64,000 nt of DNA from Nissolia schottii. Its lineage: Eukaryota; Streptophyta; Magnoliopsida; Fabales; Fabaceae. Below the pieces are notes generated by a model. The model had not been told where the DNA came from. It saw nothing but the letters and a program-made list of their open reading frames with translations, and made no database searches. A program made the translations under genes and the position numbers. This document shows positions 35,314 through 47,756 of the stretch, piece after piece. The stretch lies in assembly GCA_003254905.1 (NCBI GenBank), contig QANU01001109.1, forward strand, positions 62,001 through 126,000, in the 5' to 3' direction. Positions within the stretch are counted from its first letter, which is position 1. Each line of letters opens with the position of its first letter.

Positions 35314-35492
35314 GAGTTAATTTTAATGCAATAACAGTGTACAAATATTTACGCAATTATCTAATCAATTCCTTCTATTCAAGTAACCATTCAAGTAATT
35401 TGTGTGATAGTCAACTATGTTTCCTGACGTGTCAATACGCGATTGAATGACAATGTACAACTCATTTACACTGTCAGTGCATTCCAATTAAA
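35314..35492. mobile_element. Small MITE, copy 2 of the TTAATTTTAATGCA-end family
   Basis: The left end TTAATTTTAATGCAATAACA pairs with a right end that reads TTTAATTGGAATGCACTGAC on the other strand. The family also occurs at 11080-11259. Confidence 0.55.
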
Positions 35493-36058
35493 TTCATAAA
35501 AATATTATACGAAAAATACTAATTTATCCTCATTTTATTTTAAAAATAAAATAATATTAATAATAATATAATTAAATTTATTAAGATTATTTTGATAATT
35601 ATCATATATATTCTAAGAAATATTATTACCAACCAAACATGTTTATAATTTTTTCTTGAAAATAAAAAAAAAATTATTTTAAAAAATTTAATGGTGGAAC
35701 AAACAAGTTTTATAAGATAAGTAGGAATGGCATTCCTAATTATATTGTTGAAAATGTGATTATGATAATGTAATTTTAATGTTTAAAACAAACTCCCTAA
35801 GATTTAAATGGTAGCTAGTCATGTTATTGAGGGCTAACCCTTTATCGACATACTCAATCTCAGTTGGTATATGATCGAGTGACTTTAAGATGTACTAAAA
35901 TTTTTAATATAAATTAAACGACTAGATCTGCTGTTTGAAGGGGGGAAAAAAAAAAAAGAAAGTTTGAAAATACAGATATATGAGATAGGGACATCAACGG
36001 CGAGGAGAAACGAAGGGCTTTCACGTGAAAATATAGGGGTTTTGGTACAACAACTTGT

Positions 36059-36097
<39 letters not shown>

Positions 36098-37082
36098 TTA
36101 CTAAAAAAATCAATATGTATATATATGTATAAATATAAAAGATCAAATTACAACGGATGCAACTTTAAGTAATTATATCATCCTTTAATAAATTTTTAAT
36201 GATATAATTTTTTAAAAAATAACTGATATAACTTTAATCAATTATTACACACCTTGGTCTCTTTGTATTGTAATTTTTTACACTAGGAATATAACTCTTT
36301 TAGTTTATACGAAAGAAAAATAATTTAGATCAAGTTTTATACATCTATTTTAACCAATTTTTTAATTAAATAATAACATGTGTTAACTTTTTTATTTTTA
36401 AATTACTCATCTCAAAAAAATTCTTCACATAACTTTATTTAAATAAAAAAATAGATATAATGAACTTCACTTAATTCATATACTATGTAAAACGGTATGG
36501 TAGAACCTTAAATAAACATTATGCCCCACTAGATCAAAAATAATCGCAGGAGAGAATATTTCGAGTTTCGGTTGTCTCAATCCAAGTGATGTAACAATGT
36601 AAACTGGACATTTGCACTACATTAAAAAAATTTAGGAAAATTTTTTAATTTAATCTATGTTGTTTTTTTATTTGAATAATTTTATCTCTCTTCAATTTTT
36701 TTAGCCAATTTAATTATTGTTACTTTTTAAATTTATTAATTTCATTCTTCTTAAATTTTTTCGGTCACTTTAATCCTTATTACTTTTCAGATCAATCAAT
36801 TTTAATGAAAATATATTTACTTTCTCATGTAAATACTCAAACATTTCCATTTTCATCTTTTGCAAACATATTCCTATTAATGTATGTATGTTTTTATCGT
36901 AAACGCACACATTTTGTGGATATAGGATGTGAAACGACGTTGTTTCAGTAAAAGAGATATGCTATTAGTTGCATAAAACGACGTATCATGGATATTTAAC
37001 ATGTCACATCCCTCCATTATATTCTAAGTCAAACATCTCAATATTGAAAATGGATAGAGGCACTAATTTTTATAACTTGCAG
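35493..37082. other. AT-rich spacer, no gene seen
   Basis: No reading frame or motif recognised. An (AT)n microsatellite lies at 36061-36095. Confidence 0.5.
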
Positions 37083-37628
37083 TAGGGGTGTTTAAATCCA
37101 AACCAATCTAATCAAAATTGCTAAACTGATCCAGAAAAACTGAAAATTGATTAAACCAGAAAAGTTTAGATTTGATTGGATCTTGTTTTTTAAAAATCGT
37201 TTGGATTGGATTGAATTTTGGATTTGGTTTTCAAAACCAATCCAATCCAATCGTAATTAAAAATATCATATAATATAATTTTATACATTAAGTTTATATT
37301 TTTACTTATAATAATTTTAATTTATCACATAATTTTTATATCCATTCTTACTTAAATATCATTTTATACATATAAAAATGAGTTATTTAGTTTCTATTGT
37401 TTTATTTTAATTTTATTGGATTAAGTTACTTATAATTGAAAAGTTATAATTTTCTTTTATTAATAATCGATTAAATCAATCCAATCCAAACCGTTAAAAT
37501 TTGGATTAGATTGGGTTGCATTTATTTTATATAACTTAACCCAATTCAATCAACAATAAATTATATTTTTGGATTGGATCAATCTTTTTTACTCAAAATC
37601 GATCCAAACCACAACACAAACACTCTTA
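37083..37628. mobile_element. hAT-like MITE with near-perfect 8-bp target duplication
   Basis: The ends TAGGGGTGTTTAAATCC and, on the other strand, TAAGAGTGTTTGTGTTG are inverted. Subterminal parts are full of GGATTGGA/TCCAATCC words. Flanking 8-mers are ACTTGCAG (37075-37082) and ATTTGTAG (37629-37636), 6 of 8 identical. No coding capacity. Confidence 0.7.
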
Positions 37629-38998
37629 ATTTGTAGGGATAAAATTGAACCAATAAAATTTTAAGTGGTGAAATTGATTGATTTAAAAACAATAAGAAAT
37701 AAATTGACCAATATAAAAATTAATAGGTATTAACTCGGGCCAATTTTTTCTTTTTAAAAAGATAAAATTGTTTGATTTAAAAATAACGTGGACTAAATTG
37801 AGAGTTTATCCAAAAATTTATTTGATAAACCACGAGGTCTAACACAATTAATAGCTAACCAAGTATCTTAAGCATTTATTCAAGAGTTTGATTCCTGGTA
37901 AAGTATAAAAAAAAATGTCTCATGATCAAAAATACAATAACTTCAATAAATGTAAACATTTGCAGTGATTAGTTACTGTTTTGGATAGTGAGAAAAAAAA
38001 TGATATAATGATATTAATAATATATTTTGATAATCAAATTAAAAAGAATATATTCTTATAAGTTGTCTGAAAAGATAAATATTTTATTAAGTAGCCTGAA
38101 AAATAGAACTATTATAAAAGGACCAGAAAATGTGAATTAATGAATTAAACAAAAACAGAAAAATAAGGGTGAAGATATACAAGCTTTATACGTGGCCCAA
38201 CCTCTACTACATGCTAACATGCGTGGAAGGGTCAACCACTTCATCTCAACCAAGCAACTTCAAAACACAAGAAAAAGGAGTTATGACATTTTTTAGGTAC
38301 ATAAATAGGATTGATCGTTGAGTACATTGATTTGGTTTATTTTTATTTATTTATTTTAGTGGCAGAGGTTCTATCCTGTTTTGGTATAATTCTCTTTTGA
38401 CATGTTTGCCTTTTGAGATTAATTTTAGTTAGATGGCGGCTGCCTCTCTTCTCCCTTATGCATCATCTCATCTCAGTAGCTTTCTTTTACAAAAAAATTG
38501 TTAGCAAAAGGGCGGATTGAGATAAAAATAGTTTAATTAATATATTATCATATAAAAAGAATTTTATGTTGTTACCCAATAATGTCATTGCATATTATTT
38601 GATATAAAAATAAATTATATGTCAAACTTACATTAAATAATGCAACAACCCATTATTGAAAGTTAATGTAAAGTAATTAATTTCATGTTTTTAGTATATA
38701 TTAATTAAATCAAATAACAAATCCTACCCAAAATTTTAATAATAAATTTCTAAATTCCCATGCATCCTACACAACATGAAATAGTCATTTGTTAAACCTA
38801 TAATAACTTAAGTAAATTAGTTAATGTAAAATTATTTGATGTCGATAGCCATTGGAAAAGAAGTGAATCTATATAATCAGTAATTTTACATTAATATTTT
38901 AAAAAAATAACATATTAAATAATCAATTATATTATAAATATTTTTGTTAAACATATAAATGAGACCGATAGAAAAAAAAGTCAAAATTTAGAATAATT
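37629..38998. other. AT-rich spacer, no gene seen
   Basis: No conserved frame, motif or clear element ends were found here. Confidence 0.5.
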
Positions 38999-39208
38999 TA
39001 TGAGTTTAATTTCTATTCACTGACAGTATAAAATGCCTTTACGCTCTATAAAAAAAATGTTTTTACACTATAATCCAAACAAATCTTATCACAATACCAT
39101 AGATTAGATTATTGACTTTGTCTCTCAATCCTTCAAAAGTCATGTATATTAAAAAATCTGATTGGATGACAAAGTAAAAAATTTTAGTAAATAAAAATTA
39201 AACTCATA
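38999..39208. mobile_element. Small MITE of the AGTTTAA-end family, copy 2
   Basis: The left end ATGAGTTTAATTTCTATTCA pairs with a right end reading ATGAGTTTAATTTTTATTTA on the other strand. The inner AAAAGTCATGTATATTAAAA and TGATTGGATGACAA are shared with the copy at 10861-11022. Confidence 0.6.
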
Positions 39209-40085
39209 ATTTATAGAACAACACTACTAAATTAATTTTATTTAATTAATAGGCTTTGGACAATGAGAGTTAATTTTTCAAAAAAACTCTAACGTAGATA
39301 TAATTAAATGTTTTATAATAAATTTTACATAAAAAAAAGTGAGAGTCACCTATCTTTGAGAAAGAAAAAAAAAACAGAGAGTGAAAATGACCGATATTAA
39401 TATTTAATGATAACTTTAAAATGGTTGGTGGCAGTATCCTTAGACTTTGGTCCCAGATAAGTGAGTGTTCCCACATCAGATAGATAACTATCATATTCAA
39501 AATTGCGTTGTGAATAATTTCCAAGATAAAGAAGAGTAAATATAATGAAATATGTATGGTCTAAAAATCAATTTTAATTCGCCGACTAAGTGGTAAAGGT
39601 TAGTTCATGGTAACATAGTGAATCATAGTTTTTCTTCAAGGAAGAAAATAATTAATTTAATGTGAATAAGATATAAATAAATTTTATATTTTGAATGAAC
39701 AAAAAATTGTAATTTTATTAGTTATTAAAAAATTATCAATATCTGAACTCAATTGTTTTTTGGAAGCAAAAGAATAAATCCTAATTCAATAACTAATAAT
39801 AGCTACTAAATAATTTGCCACAAAGAAATAATGGAAAGTTATATAACATCACAAGTTAAGGCTCTCCCATTTAAATGGGGAAAGCTACTAAATTTCCACC
39901 TTACTTTGTCTAATTAAATGCGAACCATATCAATTCCTCTTCTGTTTTAACTTTTCCTGTCCTCTCACTGTAAACCATTTTCTGGGGGCAGCACACAATC
40001 AATCTTTTCTCTCTCCTCTCTCTCTGCGTGCAAGAATTGATGACCTGAGTAATTGATCTGTGTAGTGGGAACTGCTCCCGGAAAA
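39209..40085 (+). other. Upstream region and leader of the PAS-kinase gene
   Basis: AT-rich spacer that changes at about 39930 to C/T-rich sequence, with a CTCTCCTCTCTCTCTG tract at 40011-40026, the usual look of a plant 5' leader. I see no convincing TATA box. No other gene. Confidence 0.45.
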
Positions 40086-43000
40086 ATGGGAAGCACAGCA
40101 GAAGCAAAAGAAGAAGAGCTTGTGAAGAAGATTGAGAAGCTAGAAGCAGGGCATGCTCACCTCAAGCAAGAGATGTCGAAGCTCAAGCTCTCTGAGCGCC
40201 GCCACCGGCACAGGTCTCACTCCCTGTCACCACAGCGTTCAAGGCTCGCTGCTGCTGCTTCTTCTGCCGGTGCTTGTAACAAAGGGCCTTCTTCACCCTT
40301 GAAGAGGGAAAGTCACAGCCACCATAATCATCAGCATCAGAATGATGGTGAAGTTGGTGCCAGTGTGAGCCTCGGTGATAGGCAGTACATGAACATCTTG
40401 CAGTCAATGGGGCATGCAGTTCATATATTGGATCTTCAATGCCGCATCATATATTGGTCAGTGAGTAGCAGCACAGGTCATCATGTTTTGTTATGTGGGG
40501 TGTTTGGTTTTAATGCAAACATGTGATAAAGGTCCTTCCTTTTTACTTGTAATTGCAAGTTCGTCAAGTTTTATCATGTGGGGGGGGGGGGGTTTCTATT
40601 TTTTGGAAATATATTGTAAAGGCTTTTCCTTTTCTGTTTCTTTAGGTTGTAATTGATAGTTCGTCAAGTTTTGTTATGTGGGGTGTTTAATTTTGTGCAA
40701 ATATATGGTTAACGCTTTACCTTTATATTTTTGTTTTTCGGTTTTTGGTTTTTGGAGTTGAGTCTGTGTAATGTTTTTTCTCGCAGGAATCCTAGTGCTG
40801 AAAATCTGTATGGATATGCAGCAGAGGAGGCTCTTGGCAAGGATGGGATTGAGCTGGTTGTGGACCCCAGGGACTATGCCTTAGCCAATGATGTATTCAA
40901 CCATGTCACAATGGGGCAGAGCTGGACTGGCCAGTTCCCTGTCAAGAATAAGGTTGGGGATAGGTTTAATGCCGCCGCAACCAACACGCCTTTCTACGAC
41001 GACGATGGGAGCTTGCTTGGGGTTATTTGTGTGTCCAGTGACTCAAGACCCTTTCTTGAGACTAGGGTTCCGTTCTCGGGTGTGAAGAATGGTGCGCCGG
41101 ATTCAGGTTCCATCCGCCCAAAAAGAAGCATCTCGAATAAACTTGGCCTTGACTCTCAGCAGCCACTTCAAGCTGCTCTAGCATCCAAATTTTCTGATTT
41201 GGTTAGTTCTATTCTTTTGTGTTATTTAAGTATATAACTTTTCATGTCTTGATGTTGGAACCACTGAAATAGGCATCAAAGGTGAGCAATAAAGTTAAGT
41301 CAAGAATGAGGACGGGAGAAAACAATGGGGACCACGAAGGTGGAAGCGGAGGAAGCCATCATTCTGATCGTAGTTTCTCAGACTGTGTTCTTTCTGATCA
41401 GAGAGAGGATGGTAATTCCAGTGGAGCTAGCACTCCCAGAGGTGGTGTGCCTCCATCTCCATTTGGTGTATTTTCTCATGCTGAAGAGAAATCGCGAGGA
41501 AAAACTTCGGCAGATTCCGGTGATGACGACGGTGAAGAAAAGCCTATTCACAAGATCATAACTTCTAAAGCTGAAGCATGGATTCAAAAGAAGACGATGT
41601 CATGGCCGTGGAGAGCAAACGACCGGGCAGGATCTGATGAAAGGAGTGTTCGTGCTGCTTGGCCTTGGCTGCAGAGTGATCAAGAAAATGAGCCAGTTAA
41701 TCAGAAGAATGTTTCTTCTGTGTTGAAGATGGAAAGCCAAGTTGGTCAAAGTAATCGACTTGTTAACAACGAGGCTCTGGGATCCTGGTCCTCCTTTAAT
41801 GTTAACAGCTCAAGTAGTACCAGCAGCAGTGGGAGTGGCAGCAGTGGTGCTGTCAATAATAAAGTGGACGTCGACACCGATTGCTTGGATTATGAAATTT
41901 TGTGGGAGGACTTGACAATTGGAGAACAAATTGGCCAAGGTAGTCAAGATCTTAACTTCTTAACTAGAGCAGCATGGTTCAGAAAATAAGTTTTTGATAA
42001 TATCTATGAATTTTCAACAGAAAAATAAGTACTTGTTTAAGCAATCTTAACATGTCATCTGTATTTTTTAAATTTGTTTTCTCCTCTATGGGGTCCCAAT
42101 GATTTGGAGCACATGCTTCCAAACCCAAATTTCTAGTGATCAGTGGTTATTATGCATCGGGATGTTATATCTGCTTTCTATTTACCTTTCTGCTGTTGCA
42201 TTGCAGGTTCTTGTGGAACTGTATATCATGCTCTGTGGTATGGATCAGTATGTTCTTCTCTCTTCTTGTAATTTCTGGTTTTAAGAATTCATTACGTTTT
42301 TCATATATATTATGCAAATTGTTATCTTGCAGCTCGAGTTTCTAGCACTTAGTACGCTAAGGTTCCCTAATATATTAATTTCAACATTCTTTAAGGCATC
42401 ATTAGATTTCCAAAACGCCAGTAAAATGCGTTTGGCAAATGGTAACAAAATTTTGCTTGTATCTACTCTGAATTGAACTTACATATCCATGTTTACATAG
42501 GATGTTGCTGTCAAGGTATTCTCAAGGCAAGAATATTCAGATGATGTGATAATGTCCTTCAGACAAGAGGTATGCTTTCTGGCAGTCTAATAGTGGAGCC
42601 ATAGCTATCAGTTATGCAAGGGCTTTGATACTAACATATGACAATGTCTTCTTTCTGAAGGTGTCTGTCATGAAGAGACTTCGTCATCCAAATATTATTC
42701 TCTTTATGGGGGCAGTGACTTCGCCTCAACGTCTCTGCATTGTCACAGAGTTTCTCCCACGGTCTGTTATGAACTCTGTTTCTGATTTGATGTAACATGA
42801 GCATTCTGATTCTAGTTTGCTGTGCAATGTGTCACTAAATATTGATTTGAGGTGATTGTTGTTGTGTTCACTTGTATTTTATCGATTCAGTGGAAGCTTG
42901 TTTCGTTTGCTCCAGAGGAACATATCCAAACTTGACTGGAGACGGCGAGTTCATATGGCTTTAGATATTGTGAGTACTTGAAAACAATGTTGTGGACAAG

Positions 43001-45572
43001 ATCAATTTTTCTCTCCCTCAATTTTGGTTAAAATAGCTGCTCTTATGATGTCGAACTTCATTAAGGAATAATGGCACGCTCACTTTTTCCTTTCTCTCTT
43101 TTCCTCTTTGTTGAAGCAAGTTGTGTGCTTACTCTTTCTACAGGCACGAGGTGTGAATTATCTTCATCATTGCAGTCCTCCTATCATTCATCGAGATTTA
43201 AAATCTTCGAATCTTCTAGTTGATAAGAATTGGACTGTGAAGGTCTGCCACTTGTCCCTTTTCATTTTTTATAGGATTGCTTTTCGGTTTGATCAAACAA
43301 TATCTTACTCATGTGTTAGCTTAGCAGGTCGGTGATTTCGGTCTTTCGCGCCTTAAGCATGAAACATACCTCACAACTAAGACGGGAAAGGGCACCGTAG
43401 GCACCTCAAACCTTTGATCCATTTGAAGTTATCACCTTATTTAAATTTTTACAGATATGGAGTCAATATGTCTTGTTAATTCTGCTACCATTTTTCTTCT
43501 TTTTAGCCTCAATGGATGGCTCCAGAAGTTCTTCGTAATGAACCGTCAGATGAGAAGTATGTCTGCTCTATCCTCTATGCCCTCAATTGCTCTCTCTCTC
43601 TCTCTCTCTCTTGCGTGCTCACCAAAGTTCCTCTATGAATCTCTGCTTTTTGCAACATCAGGTCTGACGTTTACAGCTTTGGGGTGATATTGTGGGAACT
43701 TGCAACAGAAAAGATCCCCTGGGATACTCTCAATGCAATGCAGGTATTGTTTTCATGTGTACATGAACTGTGAAAATGAACTGATTTACAAAGTGAAGCG
43801 AGACTTAAGCTTGTTTTCTTCATAGTGGAAACTTTTATTATTGTTAGATTTGTTATTCATATATTCGAAGACGCAATTAGAGGTTGAAATTGCTTTGTTG
43901 TGTTGCCACTCTTTAGTTATGAGTTTGCATTTTACACATACACTAACTTAAAAGGCCATAATAACTTGCAGGTTATTGGGGCGGTAGGGTTTATGAACCA
44001 TAGGCTAGAAATTCCAGCAGATGTGGATCCACAGTGGGCTTCTATAATGGAGAGCTGCTGGCATAGGTGCACATTCTTCTCACTCACACTTCACATAAAT
44101 TTTATTACCCTTTCAGCAAAGATCGTAGATAAATTTAGCCGTTGATTTGGTTGCTGAAACGAATCTTCATATGAATCTTTCTTATTTGAATCTGGTACTT
44201 TTACATAAAGAGATTAGCAATTTCATAACTTGGCTTTGCATTGAGTTCACATCTCATAATTTTGCTATTCAAATCTCTAATTTTATCTATTTTCCTACAT
44301 CTTTTTGGTAGGTTAATTTTTTATTAGTGTTCTTTTTTATCTTTCTGATTCTTGCGATGCTGTAAAGAGTTGAAGTTAGTGAATTATTTTAGAAAAAAAT
44401 TCGAATTGTTAAAATTGATGGAGACAATTTGGTGCAAAAGACTACTATGATAAAGAAAAACAGACTAGTATGCTAAGCATCTTGTTTAAAATCACACACA
44501 TGAAACAAATTTTGGTGGTGAGCACTGAAGGTAGTAATATTAACTCTTGTCCAGGGGCGGAGCTAGACCATATATGTAATATTTAATTTTAAATAAAGAA
44601 TGTTATGTATCTTTTAACCATTTTGCAATTAAAACTCAAATGATACACGCATGCGCAACATATTGTCATATCTCATGCAAGTTGAAAGATTAATGTCAAT
44701 TACAAAGGTTATATATCACACACAATTTTCTTTCAAAAAAGTTATATCTAACTGTTTTTTTGCACTTAAAGTAATATATCATTGAATTTGTACTAAACTT
44801 AGCAACTATCTCTTCTTATTGGTGGTGTAATGAGAGCATTAAAAGTATGAGGGAGGGGTCAAATACTTTATAGATACATAATTCTTTTTATTTAGTAAAT
44901 ACAAATAATATTATGAAAAAGAACAAAATAGGATTAGTACAAAAAAAATTTAAATCGCCACTGATCTAGTCCTTCCCGTTTTTCACTTATCGACATGGTG
45001 AAGTTTTCCTACCTATTAGTATCTCCATTGACTCTACCTGAGTTACAATGCTTACAACCCTTTTGAGCATAATTATTTAATTAATCCATGCAGCTAAATT
45101 GAAGTTGTTAACACTTGGCATATGTTGGGTTTAACTGAAACCAGAATAGTTAATCGATCATGGCCTGCATAATTGGATATTAATCAACTCTGGTTAGGTT
45201 AACATGGATTTTAAAGTAACAACTCTTTCCTTAAAAGATGAGATATAATTGGTTGTCGGTGTAAAAAACTTTGTTCTGATTGTGTATCAAAATTAATCTC
45301 TTTTCAATGCATGCATGGTTGATTACCAACTTCATCTGTGAGTTTTGTTATCAAACGTTACCGGTTACCGTTCGTACTTCATTATTTTGAACCCTAGTAT
45401 GGGCAATTGCCACTGATCTTTATACTAACTCGCAACCTTTTCCATTACTACTAGTGATCCAACTCGCCGACCAACCTTCCAGGAACTGGTGGATAAGCTT
45501 AGAGAACTGCAGAGACAGTACGCCATTGCAGCCCGTTCTGCCGGCGGGGAAAGCGCTCGAAAGGATTCCTAG
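40086..45572 (+). CDS. PAS-domain Raf-like (MAPKKK-type) protein kinase, 751 aa, 13 coding exons
   Basis: Exons: 40086-40456, 40787-41201, 41273-41939, 42207-42247, 42501-42569, 42661-42761, 42891-42969, 43144-43242, 43328-43396, 43507-43556, 43662-43743, 43972-44066, 45455-45572; they sum to 2256 bases. The ATG at 40086 is used because the upstream in-frame codon is TTG. Order: short charged coiled coil (about 8-36), a His/Ser-rich linker, one PAS domain (about 100-210), a long acidic/Ser-rich linker, and a kinase domain (about 473-735). Kinase residues: Gly-rich loop [13 protein letters not shown] split by an intron, Lys503 in [14 protein letters not shown] with Asp599, DFG at 617-619, APE at 642-644. 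All needed residues are present, so it should be active. It matches the plant family of PAS plus Raf-like kinases, probably Ser/Thr specific; ligand and substrates are not known to me. Confidence 0.93.
40480..40740 (+). repeat. Threefold ~90-100 bp repeat with a G13 run in intron 1 of the PAS kinase
   Basis: The word TTTTRTYATGTGGGG recurs at 40486, 40569 and 40669, each followed by a GTTT..., a GCAAA/GGAAA and an AAGGYYTTYCCTTT-like block. The middle unit contains an uninterrupted run of 13 G at 40580-40592. Confidence 0.7.
44553..44975. mobile_element. Possible inserted repeat in the last intron of the PAS kinase
   Basis: The intron is 1388 bp, far longer than the others. It contains TCCAGGGGCGGAGCTAGAC at about 44552 and, inverted, CGCCACTGATCTAGTCC at about 44958. 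Words like GGGGCGGAGCTAG are common ends of dispersed plant repeats. Family and limits are uncertain. Confidence 0.4.
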
Positions 45573-46000
45573 ACACACACGCCCTTCGTGACGGTTTCTT
45601 TTCTGTCACTTGCGGCTAATGCATAAGGATATTTTTGCATATATTCTGCACAAAGTTCGCGATGATTTGATCAATTGGTACAAACAGCTGGTCTTGAAGT
45701 GCTGCAGCATTGCTGGTTGGAATTCTTGTTCATGAATATTTACAAAGGGATCGTATTAGGGTGGAAAAAAGAACGGAAACAAAAAAAAAAGGAAAAAATT
45801 GTAGGAAAAGGATTAGCAAACTAGTTTAGTCCTCTTATGTTTCTTTAATGGCACCACCATCTTCAAATTGATTAGTTGCTGTATGTTTGGAGTCTTGTGT
45901 ACAGAGATTTCCATTATCATCATTGTAATTTTATATGGACAAAATGTTTGTGCCACTTTTTAGTTGTACAGAAAAGAGAAAACAAAAGAAAACACGAGCT
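45573..46000 (+). other. 3' untranslated region of the PAS kinase (approximate)
   Basis: Sequence after the TAG stop, before strongly AT-rich spacer. The poly(A) site is not placed. Confidence 0.4.
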
Positions 46001-46765
46001 TTAGTTGTAGATTCCATATAATATGTCTTAGGTTGAGCCGTATTTGAGGAATGTAATGCAAGCTATTGGATAACATGAAGCCAATTAAGAAAAAGTGGGT
46101 GTTATCCAACATTTGCATGGGAGTTAATGATGTGTCTCTATTGGTAAGTTTTAATAACAGATTCGGATGACTTGATGATGTTCCAAAATTAAATTAATCA
46201 TTTTATCTGCCAAACAGCTTCTTCACACTCCTTAAAGAAAGTATAATAAAACATGGCTAGAACAAAAACCTAAAATGCAGTTTGTTTTATAAATGAGTTT
46301 AGATGAGGAAAGGCTTTTGCGGGTTTTTAGAACCCTGAAAACTCTGGACACTTTCCATTTTCAACTTGGCCAAAATGGAGGGAGAAAAGCATCTAAACAG
46401 CTCCATTTCATTCCCTCAATTCATGTCTCTCTGTTTTTTCCTCCTACCTTCCAAACAAAGCCTTGGGGTTTCATTCTCTCTATTTCAAAGTTTCCTTGTT
46501 ATACATACTAGTGGGAATGTAATGTGACCAATGAACCCATGTGAGAATGAATGATTATAATGTTGGAAGCCACTGGAATCGAGTCAAGAACCATCCCCGC
46601 TCCTCCTTCCTCCATTCTCTCTCCTTACAAAACCTACACTCATGAACTCAACTGTCTCTACTCTCTAATTCCAAACTTTCTTTTTTCTTTTTCTTTTATT
46701 GAAATACCAAAGTTACCCTGTCTTGAAGACCCAATTTCATATTGTGAACTTGTTCTGCACCTTCC
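46001..46765. other. Spacer, no gene recognised
   Basis: Two open frames (46293-46511 and 46551-46787) in C/T-rich DNA look like chance frames; no motif was recognised. Confidence 0.4.
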
Positions 46766-47170
46766 TCTCCACCGTCCGCCGCCCTAACTTCTCCCACCAT
46801 CTCATTGCGTCTCATTTGATCTGGGACAAGATCCAAAAGTGGTCCGCTGACATCCTGACTAAGCCATTACCACCCTCTACCTTTACTTTCATTCACTCCA
46901 AACTTGGCCTTCTTAATATCTTTCATCAGCCTCAAGAATGCCAAGTTTGGGGGGGGAGGGGGTAATAGAGGAAACAAATCCAAAATAGGTATTTTTTGTA
47001 TTTGTTATATTTAACTCATAGAAGCAGTTAGTTAAGTTAGTTAGGATAGTCAGTTATTGTTAGTTAATGATTCTGTTACTAGTAGAAATTACAACAGACA
47101 GGTGCTTTCTGTACATAACCTTGTATACATAGCAATCTGCTACAATGAAATCATTGAGAATTCATTTTGC
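46766..47170 (+). pseudogene. 3' end of a second Ty1/copia pol, followed by PPT and LTR fragment
   Basis: The frame ending at 46965 contains KWSADILTKPLPPSTF and HSKLGLLNIFHQP, the C-terminus of a copia RNase H. It runs into a G-rich polypurine tract (46949-46963) and then TAATAGAGG, the start of an LTR; the CATTGAGAATTCATTTT stretch near 47150-47170 may be close to the LTR end. Only this end remains. The pol tail differs from the one at 34900, so it is a different copia family. Confidence 0.7.
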
Positions 47171-47584
47171 AAAGATCAAAATTCTATTATGAGTATTGTC
47201 AAATATTAATGCGTCGTGATTCTCATGTTGTAAACTTATTATTCTTTTGGGTGTTGAATAAATTGAGACGTAATAAAGAAAAAATACGACCAATTAAACC
47301 ATATATAATCTAATAAATATATTAAAATGTAGTATAATTTAAATAAATAAATAAAACAAAATAAGATAAACAATTAGTAATTTGACGCACTTTTAACAAG
47401 TTTCAAACGTAAGTATTGTTCTTGTTTATGCTTTTCTTTTTAAATCTCCTTGAATGATAGTCAATACAATTTAACGCACTTATTTGTTTGTTAGTTTGAT
47501 AATGTTTTGAGATAAAATCTTTTATATATCATTTCTCGTCGTTTCTGCGTCTTATTTGTTGAGTTGAATGCTGTGTTTCTTTTT
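47171..47584. other. AT-rich spacer, no gene seen
   Basis: No reading frame or element recognised. Confidence 0.5.
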
Positions 47585-47756
47585 TTTAGGTTGTCTGCCC
47601 AGTATCCAAGGCTTAACCTTGACTAATCTGAGTCGACTCAGGTTGCGCACTTAGCTATGGCGGGTGAGTCTCCCAGCAGGGATAATTGCGTACACAAAGT
47701 CTCGAACTCGAGATCTTGCTTAAGTGATACAAAGCCACTTACCACTTGAATGCTGT
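47585..47756 (-). repeat. Probable tRNA-derived SINE
   Basis: Read on the minus strand it starts with AAGTGGTAAGTGGCTTTGTA (box-A-like) and then has GAGTTCGAGACT (box B, plus-strand 47699-47710), followed by a non-tRNA body ending near TTGGATACTGGGCAGACAAC. This is the usual build of plant SINEs. The target duplication is not resolved. Confidence 0.55.

Noticed and set aside
40053..40085. Earlier start of the PAS kinase
   Set aside because: The upstream in-frame codon is TTG in the leader; the ATG at 40086 is the first methionine.
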